Source of the DNA: Dendrolimus kikuchii
Lineage: Eukaryota; Arthropoda; Insecta; Lepidoptera; Lasiocampidae
Assembly (NCBI GenBank): GCA_019925095.2
Contig: CM034389.1
Location: 26,152,935 to 26,216,934, forward strand
Reading direction: 5' to 3'
Length of the DNA stretch: 64,000 nt
Of the stretch, positions 22,561 through 34,142 are shown piece after piece. Within the stretch, counting starts at the first letter, position 1, and each line of letters opens with the position of its first letter. The notes under the pieces are model-generated. The model was given only the letters and a program-made list of their open reading frames with translations. It was not told the DNA's origin and did not search any database. Position numbers and translations under genes: made by a program.

Positions 22561-23815
22561 TCTAAGCGTGGCATAAGATTTGTTCGAGAAAAAAAATATA
22601 GAATCATCTTCAATTTTTTGTGACATTAAGTAATAGCAAATTTATCATACATCCGTCTGAACATTCAAAAAACCACTTTTAAGTTCATCAACGTACTCGT
22701 AAATATACAAAGCAAAAAATATGTCTATTATATTCATAATGAAAATACACAAAAAATCTTCTCATGCTTGTAATTAAAATTCAAATTAAGAAAATTCAAA
22801 ATGATTTATCTTTATGGTCTTTAATGTTTTTTTTTTTACTTCGTCAGATCGATGCGGTCGTGTTATTCATAAATGTTTTGATTTCTGAACGAAGAAATTC
22901 AGACTGAATTTTTTTAAGAACATTTGATTCTTTCTTACGTCGAAACTAGCAGTTCAGAAATTAGATGATAGACATAGATCATCTCTGCAATATTCAACAT
23001 TCAAATTACTCCTAACTAGCAGACCCGTCAGACGTTGTACTGCTTTGAAAAAAAATTAGAACCCGATTATTTTAATTAAATATAGCCTACGTTACTCAGC
23101 GATAATGTACCATTCTAATGGTCCAAATCCGCGCACTAGGATGTCAGAAGAGTTTAACTATGTTATGCGTCCGTAACATTCTAGATATATGCTCTCATAG
23201 GGGACCCAGGTAGGTTTAGTGGGTACTTTGTTCGGCCTCCTTCTTTAATAGAGATCCCGTTTTCCGCTTGGTGCAAGAGCCCCACACGCACACGAAGCGC
23301 GCGGCACAATGTGTCATGTCATGTGTCACAAGAAAAGATATTCCCCTGAGTTAACAAAAAAAGCATTCTAATGGTGAAATAATTTTTCAAATCAGTCCAG
23401 TAGTTTTTGAGTTTATTCGTTATAAAAGTACAAATCTCTTTATATATATATTTTATATCAATAAAGATATCCACACGGTGTAACACAACCGTATTTCATT
23501 GCCCGAAGTAGGCAATCATGCAGGGAGAATGGAAACCTTTGGCGATGGAGTCCCTTTATAAACTGAACACCCCTATATCGTAAAGTAGAGGAGGCCTAAC
23601 CTCGAAGAGAAATTCCCTCCAGATCGCTGTTGTCAGTGCTGCCAACACTTGTTAGAAAATACACGCTGTTTTATCTCCTAAAAACCGCTAGATTGGAATG
23701 TATTTATTATAAACTAGTGGTCGCCCAGTGGTCGAAATTCAACCATAATTCATTTAAATTATAAGTTTGAACATTATTAAGGTTCTGTTGTCAAAGACTA
23801 TACTTCTTTTCTTCT
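22561..23815. other. No gene; scattered old repeat
   Basis: The block 23020-23450 reads like the degraded ACTAGC..CAGACCCGTCAGACGT-type repeat ending in TTTGAGTTTATTCG. The 23460-23700 part is GC-richer but unrecognised. Confidence 0.4.
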
Positions 23816-23821
23816 TTCTAC

Positions 23822-24086
23822 ACAGATTTCGCCAAGGCTACACTGTTAATTTGAGTTTGACAATAAACAAGAGAGTATGTGCCTATGCGTGTGTGTGTCA
23901 AATACATGGTAGTGTGCGTAATGGTTTTTTTATTGATTTAATATATTTTTATGCATAATTTAAAAAATAAATTAGCTTTCTGCACTCCTTCTCTATATAA
24001 ACTATAAGTGTGCCAAATTTCATACTCCTCCGTCCGTACAATTTACGTAAAAAGGGTACAAAGATTTTGCTTCACGTATTAATGTT
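23822..24086 (+). repeat. Family L repeat
   Basis: AGATTTCGCCAAGGCTACAC, AATACATGGTAGTGTG and CATACTCCTCCGTCCG are shared in the same order with 50517-50770. The class is unknown. Confidence 0.65.
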
Positions 24087-24106
24087 ACGATGTAACGATA
24101 CTTATT

Positions 24107-24371
24107 TTATGTTTAAAGCTTGGCAACTAGGCCTTTAAGCCAGGCGCCGTTGTATTGTAGGCTACAATCGACGTCATTCAACGGAGTTCTTGTGAAAACT
24201 CGAAAGGCCACATTTGGCTATATAGTTCACATTTCTCGCAAAAACACATAATTACTACACAAAAACTATCAATATCCTACAACTATTTTTCATTTTAGAG
24301 TAATTTTACACATTTTTAGAAAATAAAACTACATAGTACAATATCTCCTTTCGGTTCCCGCCAAAAACTCC
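24107..24371 (-). repeat. Family B retroposon with TSD
   Basis: A short-subfamily copy. TAACGATA occurs in the left flank (about 24091-24098) and immediately after the head (about 24378-24385), which is a likely TSD of 8 bp or more. The head reads CGCCAAAAACTCC. Confidence 0.85.
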
Positions 24372-25400
24372 GTTTTTTAACGATAAGATTCTAATACACA
24401 TAGATAAAAAAATAGGTAGAGTAATATAATTTAGACAGCGCTAAGTATGGCGCTACGACCTAAATATTTTTTTGGGCGTTAACATTGATAATAAAGTGTT
24501 AGATTGGTCAGATCAAGCCCCGAAAGTGCTGAATTCTCAGCAGCTGGTACGCGATATAAATGTTCTGAAGAATGCGTAGATGAGGATGAACATCCCGCCA
24601 AAAACAAGTTGGGTCATCATGTGAAAACTAAATTACTTTTAGATCTACCGAAATATAAATTAATTATACCATACACAAGGTCATAGATCTTGTGACATCA
24701 GCAAGACTATCAGTGTAAACATTGCCTTAGATAAGGCATTGTTAACAACTGTTCGCTACACTGATTTACTTGTTTTGAGAAACACTATCAGTTCAAATGT
24801 TAACAGGTTTTATATTTGAGTTCTCTTTAAGTCTATGTCGGGCACTACATACGGTTTCTAGAATAGACCATTACAGTGTAGGATAGATGGCATATATTTC
24901 ATTAAACGAAAGTTAAACAAATAAGCGGAGGAAAATATTTCACTTAATGGAACGTAAAAAGGACACTACGAATCTAGTAAAAACGTATCTGAAGTCCTCC
25001 TAAATTCATTACATGGCCCTACCGGTCTTCACTTTTTGACAATATATTATTTAATAAATTCTTAAACCAAATTAGTCTAAAATAGAAAATAGACTAATTC
25101 ATTAATTATTAGAGATAGGCCAGGCCTGTAAGAGACTGTACATTTAGCATAAGACCATTAGCATGTATATTTAATTAAACATACCAATGTATCAGTTGTT
25201 GGCAAGATTTTTTTTAAATTTGACCATTTTTTTGATGAAAAATCATTTCTACAATTTTTTAATACGGTTTATTGTATAAAAACAAGTATTGCGTAACCTT
25301 CTGTGGTTTAAGCTGGAAAGACCATAAAGTTTAGCTCGGACTGTTTGGTACAGGAGAAAGCAGTAGTTAGTAAGTTCTTATATATTAGTTAAGGCACTTA
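24372..25400. other. No gene; small inverted repeat
   Basis: ATTAGTCTA at 25071-25079 pairs with TAGACTAAT at 25090-25098. Nothing else is recognisable. A 60-codon frame at 24504 has no motif. Confidence 0.4.
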
Positions 25401-25512
25401 TGGTCTTATTAATATTGAGTTAAAGTAAATATCAATACACTTGGTCTTATACATAGTTTAAGAAAATTTGAACGCTTCTTTATGATTCTTAAAGAAGCGT
25501 TCAAACTTACAG
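25400..25512. repeat. Mini hairpin element N
   Basis: TTTGAACGCTTCTTTA (about 25469) faces TAAAGAAGCGTTCAAA (ends about 25506) across a 7-base loop, giving a perfect 16-bp stem. The leader GGTCTTATTAATATTGAGTT recurs before the same hairpin at 62905 and, in part, at 37630. Confidence 0.75.
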
Positions 25513-25514
25513 GA

Positions 25515-26330
25515 ACTGACCCACTTTGTGAACCGACTGTAATTGAAAAATAAAATATAAAGATTATCAGTTTATTAAAACTTTTAGTTATAGATAATCA
25601 TATCACATGCAATTTATAGGGCAAATGAGAAGATTTACTTTTATTTCGTAAACATTTTTGAATGCGACCAAAATTGTATGAAACAGAAATGTTGTTACAC
25701 ACATTAGACAATGTTGCCAGTTCTAAATTTGTAAGCAAACGAGCGTTTAAACGCCGTAACTGGAGTAATAACAAGTGATTTTAGATATGTGATGTTTGGA
25801 ATTAAAATATCTATAATTATAAAATAAATTGGTTATTTTTGTTATTTATGTAGTATACAGATAGATAGACGGGTGATAGATAAATAAAACTAGAACGGGT
25901 TGTAATGAGGATAAAAGTTTGGGGAGACCAATCATTTCTCAAGATTAAAGATATAAAAATTTATCATCCATAAAAAATGCGATAGTAACATGATCTGTCA
26001 GTCTGTTAGCCTTCACGGAAAAGCTACTAGGAGTACTGGATTGGTTTTGCTGTAATTTTGTTTAAATGTAGTTTTAATACCGAAAATGTACATAAATACT
26101 TTTCCTCTCGGGATATGCGATAGTTTGCGATATAAAATAAAGTGAATATTCCGGGGGCAAATAGCACAAACATAAAAATTTAATACAATGTTACCTGTAT
26201 TAACGCCTGTTGTTTAAACAAGAGGCGCACTAGAGTTTGACCCGAGGCGCGGCTGCGGTGTAAACTCTAGTACAATATATTTTAATTAAAATTAAAAATT
26301 TGTTAAACCCTATAAAAAGTATGCAATGCT
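25515..26330. other. No gene seen
   Basis: AT-rich sequence without a recognised repeat. Confidence 0.4.
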
Positions 26331-26334
26331 CTAT

Positions 26335-26650
26335 TACAAGTTTTTATTTAACTTGCAATGGATGTATGTATGTAAGGTCGGGTGAAATCTGGCAAGTTAA
26401 ATTTGACCAACTTACCGGTTTCCGATTGAGCTGAAATTTTGCACGCATATGTACCTATATCGCATGACAATGCAATAATATGGTACCACAGAGCTGATCT
26501 GATGATGGAGTCGGAAGGTGGTCATAGGAACTCCTGTACTAAACAAGATAGACCCGTCGTGTTTAGGCTCGTTTTACTTGTCTTGGCTAGCACTCTGCTG
26601 CTACATGATATCCAGGATCTCAAAAGCTTGTATTTAAAAACCTTTTTAAA
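26335..26650 (+). repeat. Family J repeat
   Basis: From TTTAACTTGCAATGGATGTA through GGTGAAATCTGGCAAGTTAA, ATGATGGAGTCGGAAGGTGG and CATGATATCCAGGATCTCAA. It recurs in minus orientation at 55815 and 61592. The frame in the reverse sense, TGLSCLVQEFLWPPSDSI, stays partly open in all three copies, but I see no starts or domain and treat it as non-coding. Confidence 0.65.
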
Positions 26651-26863
26651 AAAGCTTATTTAGTTTCCAAATTCAAATATGAAAATGTCCATCCCAAAAC
26701 AGGTTAGTTTTAAAATAAATTGTTAACCGTCTCAAAAGGTTTTTAAAATATTTTATACAGGTTGGCAGAAAAAATAGTGTTACACTGCTTTAGGAAAGAA
26801 ACGTTCAGCTAAACGTCTAACACTAATATTAAACCGATTGAATCCATTATTTATTTATTTAGT

Positions 26864-27168
26864 TTTATGGCTTGGCAGCTAGGCCTTTAAGCCAGATTTT
26901 AGTTTACAATATAGTTTCTTCATTTTCTTAAGCCTATGTGTAGCACAGCTGAACTGTAGGTAATCAGCTAGTGCCATTCATCGGAGTTCTTGTGACAACT
27001 CAAATGGCCACATTTGACTATACAGTTCATATTTCTCACAAAACACATAATTACTAATCAAAAACTATCAATATCCTATAACTATTGTTCATTTTAGAGT
27101 AATTTTACACATTTTTAGAAAATAAAACTGCACAGCACAATATCTCCTTTCAGTTCCCGCCAAAAACT
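26864..27168 (-). repeat. Family B retroposon, long subfamily, perfect TSD
   Basis: CGATTGAATCCATT at 26835-26848 and 27169-27182 is a 14-bp TSD. Compared with the short subfamily, the tail-proximal part has an extra segment containing TTCAGC-TGTGCTACACATAGG-type sequence, here ATTTTCTTAAGCCTATGTG. The copy at 44784 has the same structure. Confidence 0.9.
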
Positions 27169-27184
27169 CGATTGAATCCATTTG

Positions 27185-27850
27185 TTTGAAAGACACAGAA
27201 CTGACACGACGGTATACAATGATGTATTCAATGACATTGAATAATTCAAGTCTATGGTCATATGGATCATTTTGATTCATTCATAAAAACTGAAACACTG
27301 AAATGGACAGTCTAATATTGGCTTAAGTTTATTTTTGCTTAGTTATTGTGTAATTCTATTAATATATTATTTTTTACATTAATGAATGAGTAACATAAAT
27401 TCTCTCGAGTTTTGATATCTTCTTGAATAAAACACACCAAATTTAGGTCAACGCGAGATTTTTTCGATTTTGAATTGTAGACTATGAAAAAGTATTACAA
27501 GTGAATTAAGCGTTCAAAACGCTGGTCTACCGTGAAATACTGTTAGCATTTCCTTGTAATTGCACGCATTCTTGCATTTTAGGTGCACATATTTTTTTTA
27601 ATATTAATCATAAATGTGTGTTATGTCATGATTAATTATATTATCAAAGCTCATTTGCGTAAAGGTTACGTAGTAAATTCGCAATTTTTTATTTTTCTTT
27701 TTTCTTAGTTTATATACAGCTATTTATTAAGCAGGACGGCATTTTTGAGTGTTAGGCAAAAAGTGATGGCACATAACATCAGCGTGGTTAGCCTTGGAAA
27801 TGGTGAAATGTCCGTATTCATTAATTCCCATCTTTTTTATTTTTTACTAT
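27185..27850. other. No gene seen
   Basis: AT-rich, unassigned. Confidence 0.4.
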
Positions 27851-27854
27851 ATTA

Positions 27855-28072
27855 TCTACTAGCTGCGCCCGCGGTTTCAACCGCATGGTGATGGAAAATC
27901 GTTATGTTTTGGATAATTCGCACTATATCTTTATAAATTATAGCCTATATGGTATTCTGATGTGTAAGCTAATTATTGTAAAGTTTCATCAAAATCCATT
28001 CAGTAGTTTTTGCGTGAAAGAGTAACACACATATATCCATACATACATTCTTACAAACTTCCGCGTTTATAA
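27855..28072 (-). repeat. Degraded 'CTAGCTGCGCCCGCGG' repeat
   Basis: The copy begins ACTAGCTGCGCCCGCGG and contains AAAATCCATTCAGTAGTTTT. On the minus strand the end is CCGCGGGCGCAGCTAGT, a Helitron-like CTAG-T terminus. It is old and non-coding. Confidence 0.55.
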
Positions 28073-28118
28073 TATTTATAAGATTTTTAAGTTGCAATAG
28101 CATAGTAGGTAAAGCGCA

Positions 28119-28127
28119 TGCGTGTGC

Positions 28128-28210
<83 letters not shown>
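28119..28210. repeat. (GT)n(GA)n compound microsatellite
   Basis: About 34 GT units with a few GC interruptions run to 28186 and are followed by about 12 GA units. The 62-codon frame translating to Cys-Val then Arg-Glu repeats is an artefact. Confidence 0.97.
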
Positions 28211-28449
28211 CGTGCCTGTGCGTGTTTGTGTTGGTGTGTAGGCGTGTGGGTGCTGGTGTGTATAGATGTGAGTCTATTGGGTATATATACTAATAATTTT
28301 AAATAGGCATACTAATTTAGGAACTTCTAATTAATAACACATTAGTACTTTGGTATTTTTTGTAGGTGGGTGAAGCTGATTTTACTGTCTCATCATAGCT
28401 CAAGGTTTTAAGCCTAACAGAATACTTGCGCTGGAATTGGGTTCTACGA

Positions 28450-28587
28450 TTTTGATGAAATTATATGTGTGTTTCAGTGGTTGCCGGGGTGGTTTAGATT
28501 CATAATTAGACCCGGCAGGTGGCGCTTGAATCGGGTTCGAGATTTTAATTTTTTCAGGGCAGCACAACGTCTGCCGAGACCGCTAGT
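28450..28587 (+). mobile_element. Helitron-like 3' end
   Basis: A hairpin GGCAG (28558-28562) / CTGCC (28571-28575) stands 7 bases before CTAG (28583-28586), which is followed by T. That is the Helitron 3' signature. The body AGGTGGCGCTTGAATCGGGT matches 46979 and 55232. No RepHel coding region is present. Confidence 0.65.
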
Positions 28588-28822
28588 TATTATACATATA
28601 AAGCCACTTTTATCACACATCAAACCCACTGGCATCATATCCTCTGCTTTATTGTATTCTGATAGTTGGCCCTTAATTTCTCCAAAAAACGTGTAGTCAG
28701 CGCTTGTATCATATGGTCTCTTTCTTCAACCGGCTTACCCTAGCCGAATTTCCACCCTCAACTGATGTCCACCATATACTGATGGCGCTTGACATTGCCT
28801 CTGGTTATTAAATGATGAGAAG

Positions 28823-29470
28823 CCTATAGTATAGGCGCCTATACTATAAGCGTTTCATCATTTATCTATCTATATCTCCTTCTTTACATATAAAAATCAA
28901 TTGCTGTTCGTTAGTTTGCCGACAAACTGCGCTGCAGTTTGGCAATGTAATTGTTATTATAATCTTGTAACTTTTTATTGAAAATAAATTGAAAAAAAAA
29001 ACAGTTTCGCTAAAACTCGAGAACGGCTGAACTGATTTGGCTAATTTTGGTTTTGAATTATTTGTGGAAGTCCAGGGAAGGTTTAAAAGGTGAGTAAATA
29101 TGAAAAATGCTTGAAATATAGTAAAAACAACAATTTCGCTTTCCCTTAGAAACTATTCGTACCTGTCAAACATTTGATGTTCGTCCCGTCGTTTAGAAAT
29201 CAATTAAATTTAAAAGTCGTTCAGAAATCAAATTAAATTTAAAAGTGTTTTTTCTTTTTTTTTGTTTTGAATGTCAAACGTTTGATGTTCGTTCCGGTTA
29301 AGTTTTAACCACATTTTTTATTGAAGTTGAAACATTCTGCAATTATCATACAGCTTTTTTATTTATTGATTCTGAGGCGGTACGAAGTTTGCCGGGTCAG
29401 CTAGTCTATCTATGTAAATCATTATTGTCGTCTTTAGTATAGGCCCTATATACTAAAGACGACAATAAAG
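28823..29470. repeat. Old repeat bracketed by two matching palindromes
   Basis: TATAGTATAGG-CGCCTATACTATA at about 28826-28849 and TTTAGTATAGGCCC/TATATACTAAA at about 29434-29458 share the core AGTATAGG..CCTATACT. The sequence between runs from AAAATCAATTGCTGTTCG to GCCGGGTCAGCTAGT, another CTAG-T terminated degraded repeat. Confidence 0.6.
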
Positions 29471-29611
29471 ATCTTTATTTACTTCTCTGTATGTCATAAA
29501 TTTTGATAAAAAAAAACACTCACATTTTCTAATCTATACATACAGATAAATAAAATTGAAGTATCTCTTTGTAATGTTAAAATAACAGCTTTTTATTAAA
29601 CACATATGAAA

Positions 29612-29822
29612 GTATATAGAAAGAAAGAAAAGAAAGAAAGAAAATAATTTTATTTAGGACAAATTATATAAATACAGTAAGCATAATTGCTAACAAATTT
29701 AAAACTAGTGTCATACAATCTTGTCCCAAAAGGGACATCAGACTCAGCATAATGCCGGTCGGTTAAAACCAGCGCTGATCTTCCGTTGTGCCCATGAGGT
29801 ATCGTCACGGTAGACATTACAT
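29612..29822 (-). repeat. Family I repeat with (GAAA)n
   Basis: (GAAA)n at 29616-29643, TTATTTAGGACAAATTATAT, TTGTCCCAAAAGGGACATCA and AACCAGCGCTGATCTTCCG. It is homologous to 19434 and 36185. Confidence 0.6.
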
Positions 29823-29859
29823 CATTGTAATAGCATAAAATTAGAATCTTAAACTATAT

Positions 29860-29945
29860 ACATATACATACATACATACTTGTGTATATATACATATATA
29901 TATATACGTATATATACACACACATACATACATAGTACATACACA
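29860..29945. repeat. TATA/CATA-rich simple repeat
   Basis: Alternating TACATA, TATATA and CACACA runs. Confidence 0.9.
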
Positions 29946-30159
29946 ATAGATAGAAATAAGGAAAGGTGTTATAGATACGTTTTTAAAAAATTTAAATAAA
30001 TAAACTGAAACGAAATTACAATTAAAATTAAGTTAAATACCACTTGTATCGTGTTTTAAGTCGCGTTGTGAATGTTGGTGCTCTTTTAAAAATATCTTTA
30101 ATTTAGTTCTGAAATATAAAATATAAAATATATGGTACTTATATCAAAAAAACAATTAA

Positions 30160-30335
30160 AAATTTTTTTGTCTGTCTGTCTGGACGTTCCGGCTAATCTC
30201 TGAAACGGCTGGACCGGTTTTGACGGGACTTTTACTCGCAGTTAGCTGATGTTATATGGAATAACTTAGGCTACTTTTTTTAGGGTTCCGCGAAAACAAA
30301 TTCGCGTGGACGAAGTCGCGGGCACAGCTAGACAG
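30160..30335 (+). repeat. Degraded repeat ending CGGGCACAGCTAG
   Basis: CTGTCTGGACGTTCCGGCTA, CTGAAACGGCTGGACCGG and CGTGGACGAAGTCGCGGGCA. It pairs with 34305-34480. The end is Helitron-like (CTAG), but the flank is A, not T. Confidence 0.5.
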
Positions 30336-30764
30336 CAAAACAAGATTACAAACATTTGTATTACACCATTTCATATAAAATCTGAATTGAAACTGAGCAA
30401 TATATAAACTATAAATAAATTGTGTAACGACTTTGAATGAATGTCAAGTGATTTAAAAGTATTTTGTAATAAATATCATATATTTTTATTATCGTAATCA
30501 CGAAACAAAGCCTACTTTTAATTACCATTTACAAGTATTTCGTTAGATTACTTAACTTCAAAGCCGATAACGTGACCTCACCGCAAAAACAATAATATGA
30601 GCTCATTCCTATATAGTTTTTGTTGTAATCACGTTTCAAAAAACTGTACACATCGATACCTTAATCCTCTTTCTACCATACGCCAACGACCCAGCGTTCA
30701 TCCCCACTTCCATGAGCTTATTACTCTCGTATATTACAACGGTGTTCAAGTAAGCTACTTCTGC

Positions 30765-31040
30765 TTTTTTTATTTTTTTATTGCAGGAGCTCAGCAGACA
30801 GGCAGACAACACCAAAGGTGCTACAAATGCGCTGCTGCTCTCTTAAGGGAGACTGGAACCTGATCACTAATGCCGGAACACAACTCATAGTTGTTATGGC
30901 GACATACTTTAGACCAGGGGCGTTAGCCATCCAGTCGGGCAAATGCCCTACCACCTGGCTGTGGGTTATTTTGTTGCCTTTTGCGACAGGTCGCCCAGCC
31001 GCAGGAAAATTGTATTCTTTCTCCGTTCCTGCACGGATAA
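30765..31040 (-). repeat. Family A retroposon in duplicated segment
   Basis: This copy has lost the block between GCAGACAGGCAGAC and AACACCAAAGG. Its right flank (31041-31140) is nearly the same as that of the copy at 32871, and both carry TTATTTTG and GGAAAATT variants, so the two copies were duplicated together. Confidence 0.85.
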
Positions 31041-31140
31041 AAACCTGCTACCGTAGAGCTTTGGAATGAACATGTCATGTGACATTTAACGAAGACTGCA
31101 TAGCACCGCATTAGTGTTAAGATTTATAATGTATTAGATA

Positions 31141-31540
31141 ATTACATACATACATACATAACTTCACGCCAGTTCCCTTGCGGGGTAGGCACGAACAACA
31201 GAGTGCCATTTAGGCTTATTCTTACACACCTCACTTGCCTCTTTGACATTCATAACTCTTGTCATGCAAGCTCGTCTGTTCTTAAGGCTCCTGACATCAC
31301 CTTCTGCTAGTACACGATTAATTTGATCATGGAAGGTGTGTCGTGGCCTTCCACGACTTCTGCATCCATCCACTTATGCATTGTATATCTGTTTAGTCAT
31401 TCTTTCATCATGCATTCTTTTCACATGCCCGAATCACCGGAGCATTCCTTTCCTTACCTTCACCCCGACACTTTCTTTCAGACCAACTCTCTTTCTTACT
31501 TCGGTATTACGAACGCGGTCCGCGAGCGTCACTCCGCAGA
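31141..31540 (-). pseudogene. RTE-1 LINE, 3' fragment inserted in a duplicated segment
   Basis: The coding strand reads (A)ICGVTLADRVRN.. to YPARELA followed by the (ATGT)n tail at the left end. The TGA replacing Trp in LRWFGH is the same as in the copy at 20410. The paralogous segment at 33163-33350 lacks the element. No TSD is visible. Instead about 55 bases present in the empty paralogue are missing here, suggesting a target deletion. Confidence 0.88.
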
Positions 31541-31687
31541 TTTTCTTTAAACCTGATCCTATCATATGGAGTTCTTAAAAAAAGGCGGCAACCATTTTAC
31601 ATGAGAAGGGTCGTATTTTAACAGCTTGTGGGCTGTATTTTAACAGTACAATAAATAGTAACTAAATTGCACAGATCACAAATCATT

Positions 31688-31800
31688 CTTGCAGAATTTT
31701 TGGCTGCATAGTTTTTTCGCCGTTTACAACAATAACAAGTTGCGAAGCAGTGTACAGTAGTAGTATGAAAATGTTCACCAGTTTTCAAATTGATTCATTT
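31688..31800 (+). repeat. Diverged copy of the 'TTGCGAAGCGGTG' core repeat
   Basis: ATAGTTTTTTCGCCGTTTAC and ACAAGTTGCGAAGCAGTGTA align with the core at 7114. The tail TGTTCACCAGTTTTCAAATT aligns with TGTTCTCCAGTGGAAC. Confidence 0.5.
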
Positions 31801-32239
31801 AACATTCCGCGAGCATATATTACCTTTTCAAACTAAGTCACAGAGCAGACTAATCCACAGAAAATTATGTTTACCCATTTGAGAATAAAGTTTGAAATTA
31901 TTTAGATCAAAGTTGTTTGAATTTCTAGCTCGTCGAAGAAGATTGTTTAGACATGTAAAACCTTTTTATTGGTTTTAATATTTATGTTAAGCGTAGTGAT
32001 TAATCCGCTTTGTTTCTTATTGTTAATCTCAGTGTCTGTCATAGTCAACATTGAAATTTTCATTTTTCACGTTTCTATATTTTACAAACGTAAAATTTAT
32101 TAAAATGTTGGCAGTATTGTTTCTTGTACTCGTGCGAGGAAAAGTCAACTTTAAGGTGACGAACATTTTCATTCCGTGAGTTATAATTTTTAACTTAGAA
32201 TCTATAATAAAATTATAAAAGTGTACTCTTTTACTGTTT

Positions 32240-32470
32240 AGATTTTTTGTATTTGTCTGTTTGTTCGAGATTCACGTCAAAACTACTGAGCCGATTTAGA
32301 TGCGGTTTTCGCTGTTCGACAGCAAATTCCCGGGCTTAAAATCTGCAATACTTTATATCCCGGGAATCCCACGGAAATTTTCTTGGGAACGGTTTTAAGT
32401 TGTTAGGTACACTTATAAATCAGCTTACTTCGTCCAACGTGGACGAAGTCGCGGGCAAATCCTAATATTA
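32240..32470 (+). repeat. Family Q repeat, one unit
   Basis: CTGTTTGTTCGAGATTCACG, AAACTACTGAGCCGATTTAG, TTCGACAGCAAATTCCCGGG and TCCCGGGAATCCCACGGAAA, then an end in GGACGAAGTCGCGGGCAAAT. Related copies at 46600, 55450 and 63140 carry several of the CCCGGGAATCCCGCGGG units. Confidence 0.6.
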
Positions 32471-32870
32471 TAATACAAAGGTTCTCCAATACATTGACGT
32501 ATAATGTATACGTAGTACATATAACTCAATGCTCCAGTGGAACTTTTTGAATTTGAGTTTGAAATTGGCCGGGTGTTTTGATATTCACCAATTTGGCAGG
32601 AGCCTGCTAGTTTGGTTCATAATATTTGCCCTCTAATTCAGGACCACAATTCGCTTAATAGTAAACACCAAATAATTGCATAGAGTTTAATGGGAAAAAT
32701 TTGCAGCTTTAAATTTACGTCAGAACATAGATAACTAATCCGCATGACCACAAGTATATTGAGATAGCCATTGTTTTCGAAGTTTAACACGTGTGAAAAA
32801 AGAAGTCGCGGTTGCTCGGTCTTCGATGATGTTTATTTTATTTATAGATGGAGTACCTACAGCAAACAGA

Positions 32871-33162
32871 TTTTTTTTAATTGCAGGAGTTCAGCAGACA
32901 GGTAGACGGCCCACTTGATGGAAAGCGGTTACGATCGCCTATGGACATTTGCAACACCAAAGGTGCTACAAATGCGCTGCTGCTCTCTTAAGGGAGACTG
33001 GAACCTGGTCACTGATGTCGGAACACAACTCAAGGTTGTTATGGCGACATACTTTAGACCAGTGGTGGTAGCCATCCAGTCGGGCAAATGCCATACCACC
33101 TGGCTGTGAGTTATTTTGTCGCCAGGAAAATTGTATTCTTTCTCCGTTCCTGCACGGATAAA
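32871..33162 (-). repeat. Family A retroposon (second duplicated copy)
   Basis: Full except for loss of the GC-rich piece between TTGTCGCC and AGGAAAATTG. Its right flank duplicates that of 30765. Confidence 0.87.
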
Positions 33163-33357
33163 AATCTGCTACCGTAAAGCTTTGGAATGAACATGTCAAG
33201 TAACATTTAACGAAGACTGCATAGCACCACATTAGTGTTAAGATTTATAATGTATTAGATAATTATTATTATTATTAATCTCATTGTAAGTGAACTATAT
33301 TTCTAATGGGAAAGAAAGTTCTTTAAACCTGATCGTATCATATGGAGTTCTTAAAAA
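33163..33357. repeat. Paralogous segment lacking the RTE-1 insertion
   Basis: CTGCTACCGTAAAGCTTTGG through ATTAGATAATTA matches 31041-31140 at about 95%. After an extra ~55 bases, TTCTTTAAACCTGATCGTAT and GGAGTTCTTAAAAA match 31541-31582. Confidence 0.9.
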
Positions 33358-33462
33358 TCGGGCAAATGCCCTACCACCTGGCTGTGGGTGGTTTTGTCGC
33401 CTCTTACGATAGGCCGCCCGGCCGCAGGAAATTGTATTCTTTCTCCGTTCCTGCACGGATAA
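33358..33462 (-). repeat. Family A head-only fragment
   Basis: CGGGCAAATGCCCTACCACC through GTTCCTGCACGGAT; the tail half is missing. Retroposed copies normally lose the head, so this one was probably cut by a later rearrangement. Confidence 0.8.
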
Positions 33463-33469
33463 AAAGACA

Positions 33470-34140
33470 TACGTCCCACCTGATCCAAACTAGTTATCGT
33501 CGCTTATAAATATTTGCAACACTACAGATATTACCCACTTGCTGCCTTGGTTTAAGGAATTCTATGACAACATTAAAACACAACACTTTTTTTTTAGTGA
33601 AACTTCTATGTAAACGTATCTTAGGATTTTTCTGTCACAAAAAAGCGTTACGGCCGCGTGGAGGGGTGGCATAATTTTAGAGTAAACTTGGTGAGAGGCG
33701 GCATCATTTTAGAGTAGACTGGTAGTCCTAGCAGTTTTTGATAGACTACCTTCAAAGACTGACGGCCGATCAAATATGATGATTTCGTGGGTATTCCATT
33801 TTTGCTAAATAATAATAATAAGTACAGAACCCTAGAGTAGAGATCTCACGTTTCTTATTAACATGAAGGCAATGATAATTTCCATAAACTTTCATAAATA
33901 GAGATTTGAGACAATGAGTTTGCACGTGACTGAGCAAAAGTCATATCTGAGCATTAATTATGATGTACTTTGGAAATATAAAGAATAGTAACAATAATTT
34001 ATATAATTCCAATTGTGATAAGTCAGGTTTTGGAGTATTAGATAATTTTTTAATAATATTTGTATTTTATTTGGCATTATGTCTTTATTGTTGGCGTCTA
34101 GCAGAGAGACATGGTAGACTCATGTTGAAATTATATTGAT
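33470..34140. other. No gene; small direct duplication
   Basis: GGGGTGGCATAATTTTAGAG (about 33662) and GAGGCGGCATCATTTTAGAG (about 33695) are two neighbouring ~33-bp units. The rest is unassigned. Confidence 0.5.
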
Positions 34141-34142
34141 TA

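Noticed and set aside
28118..28306. 62-codon Cys-Val/Arg-Glu protein
   Set aside because: Translation of a (GT)n(GA)n microsatellite.
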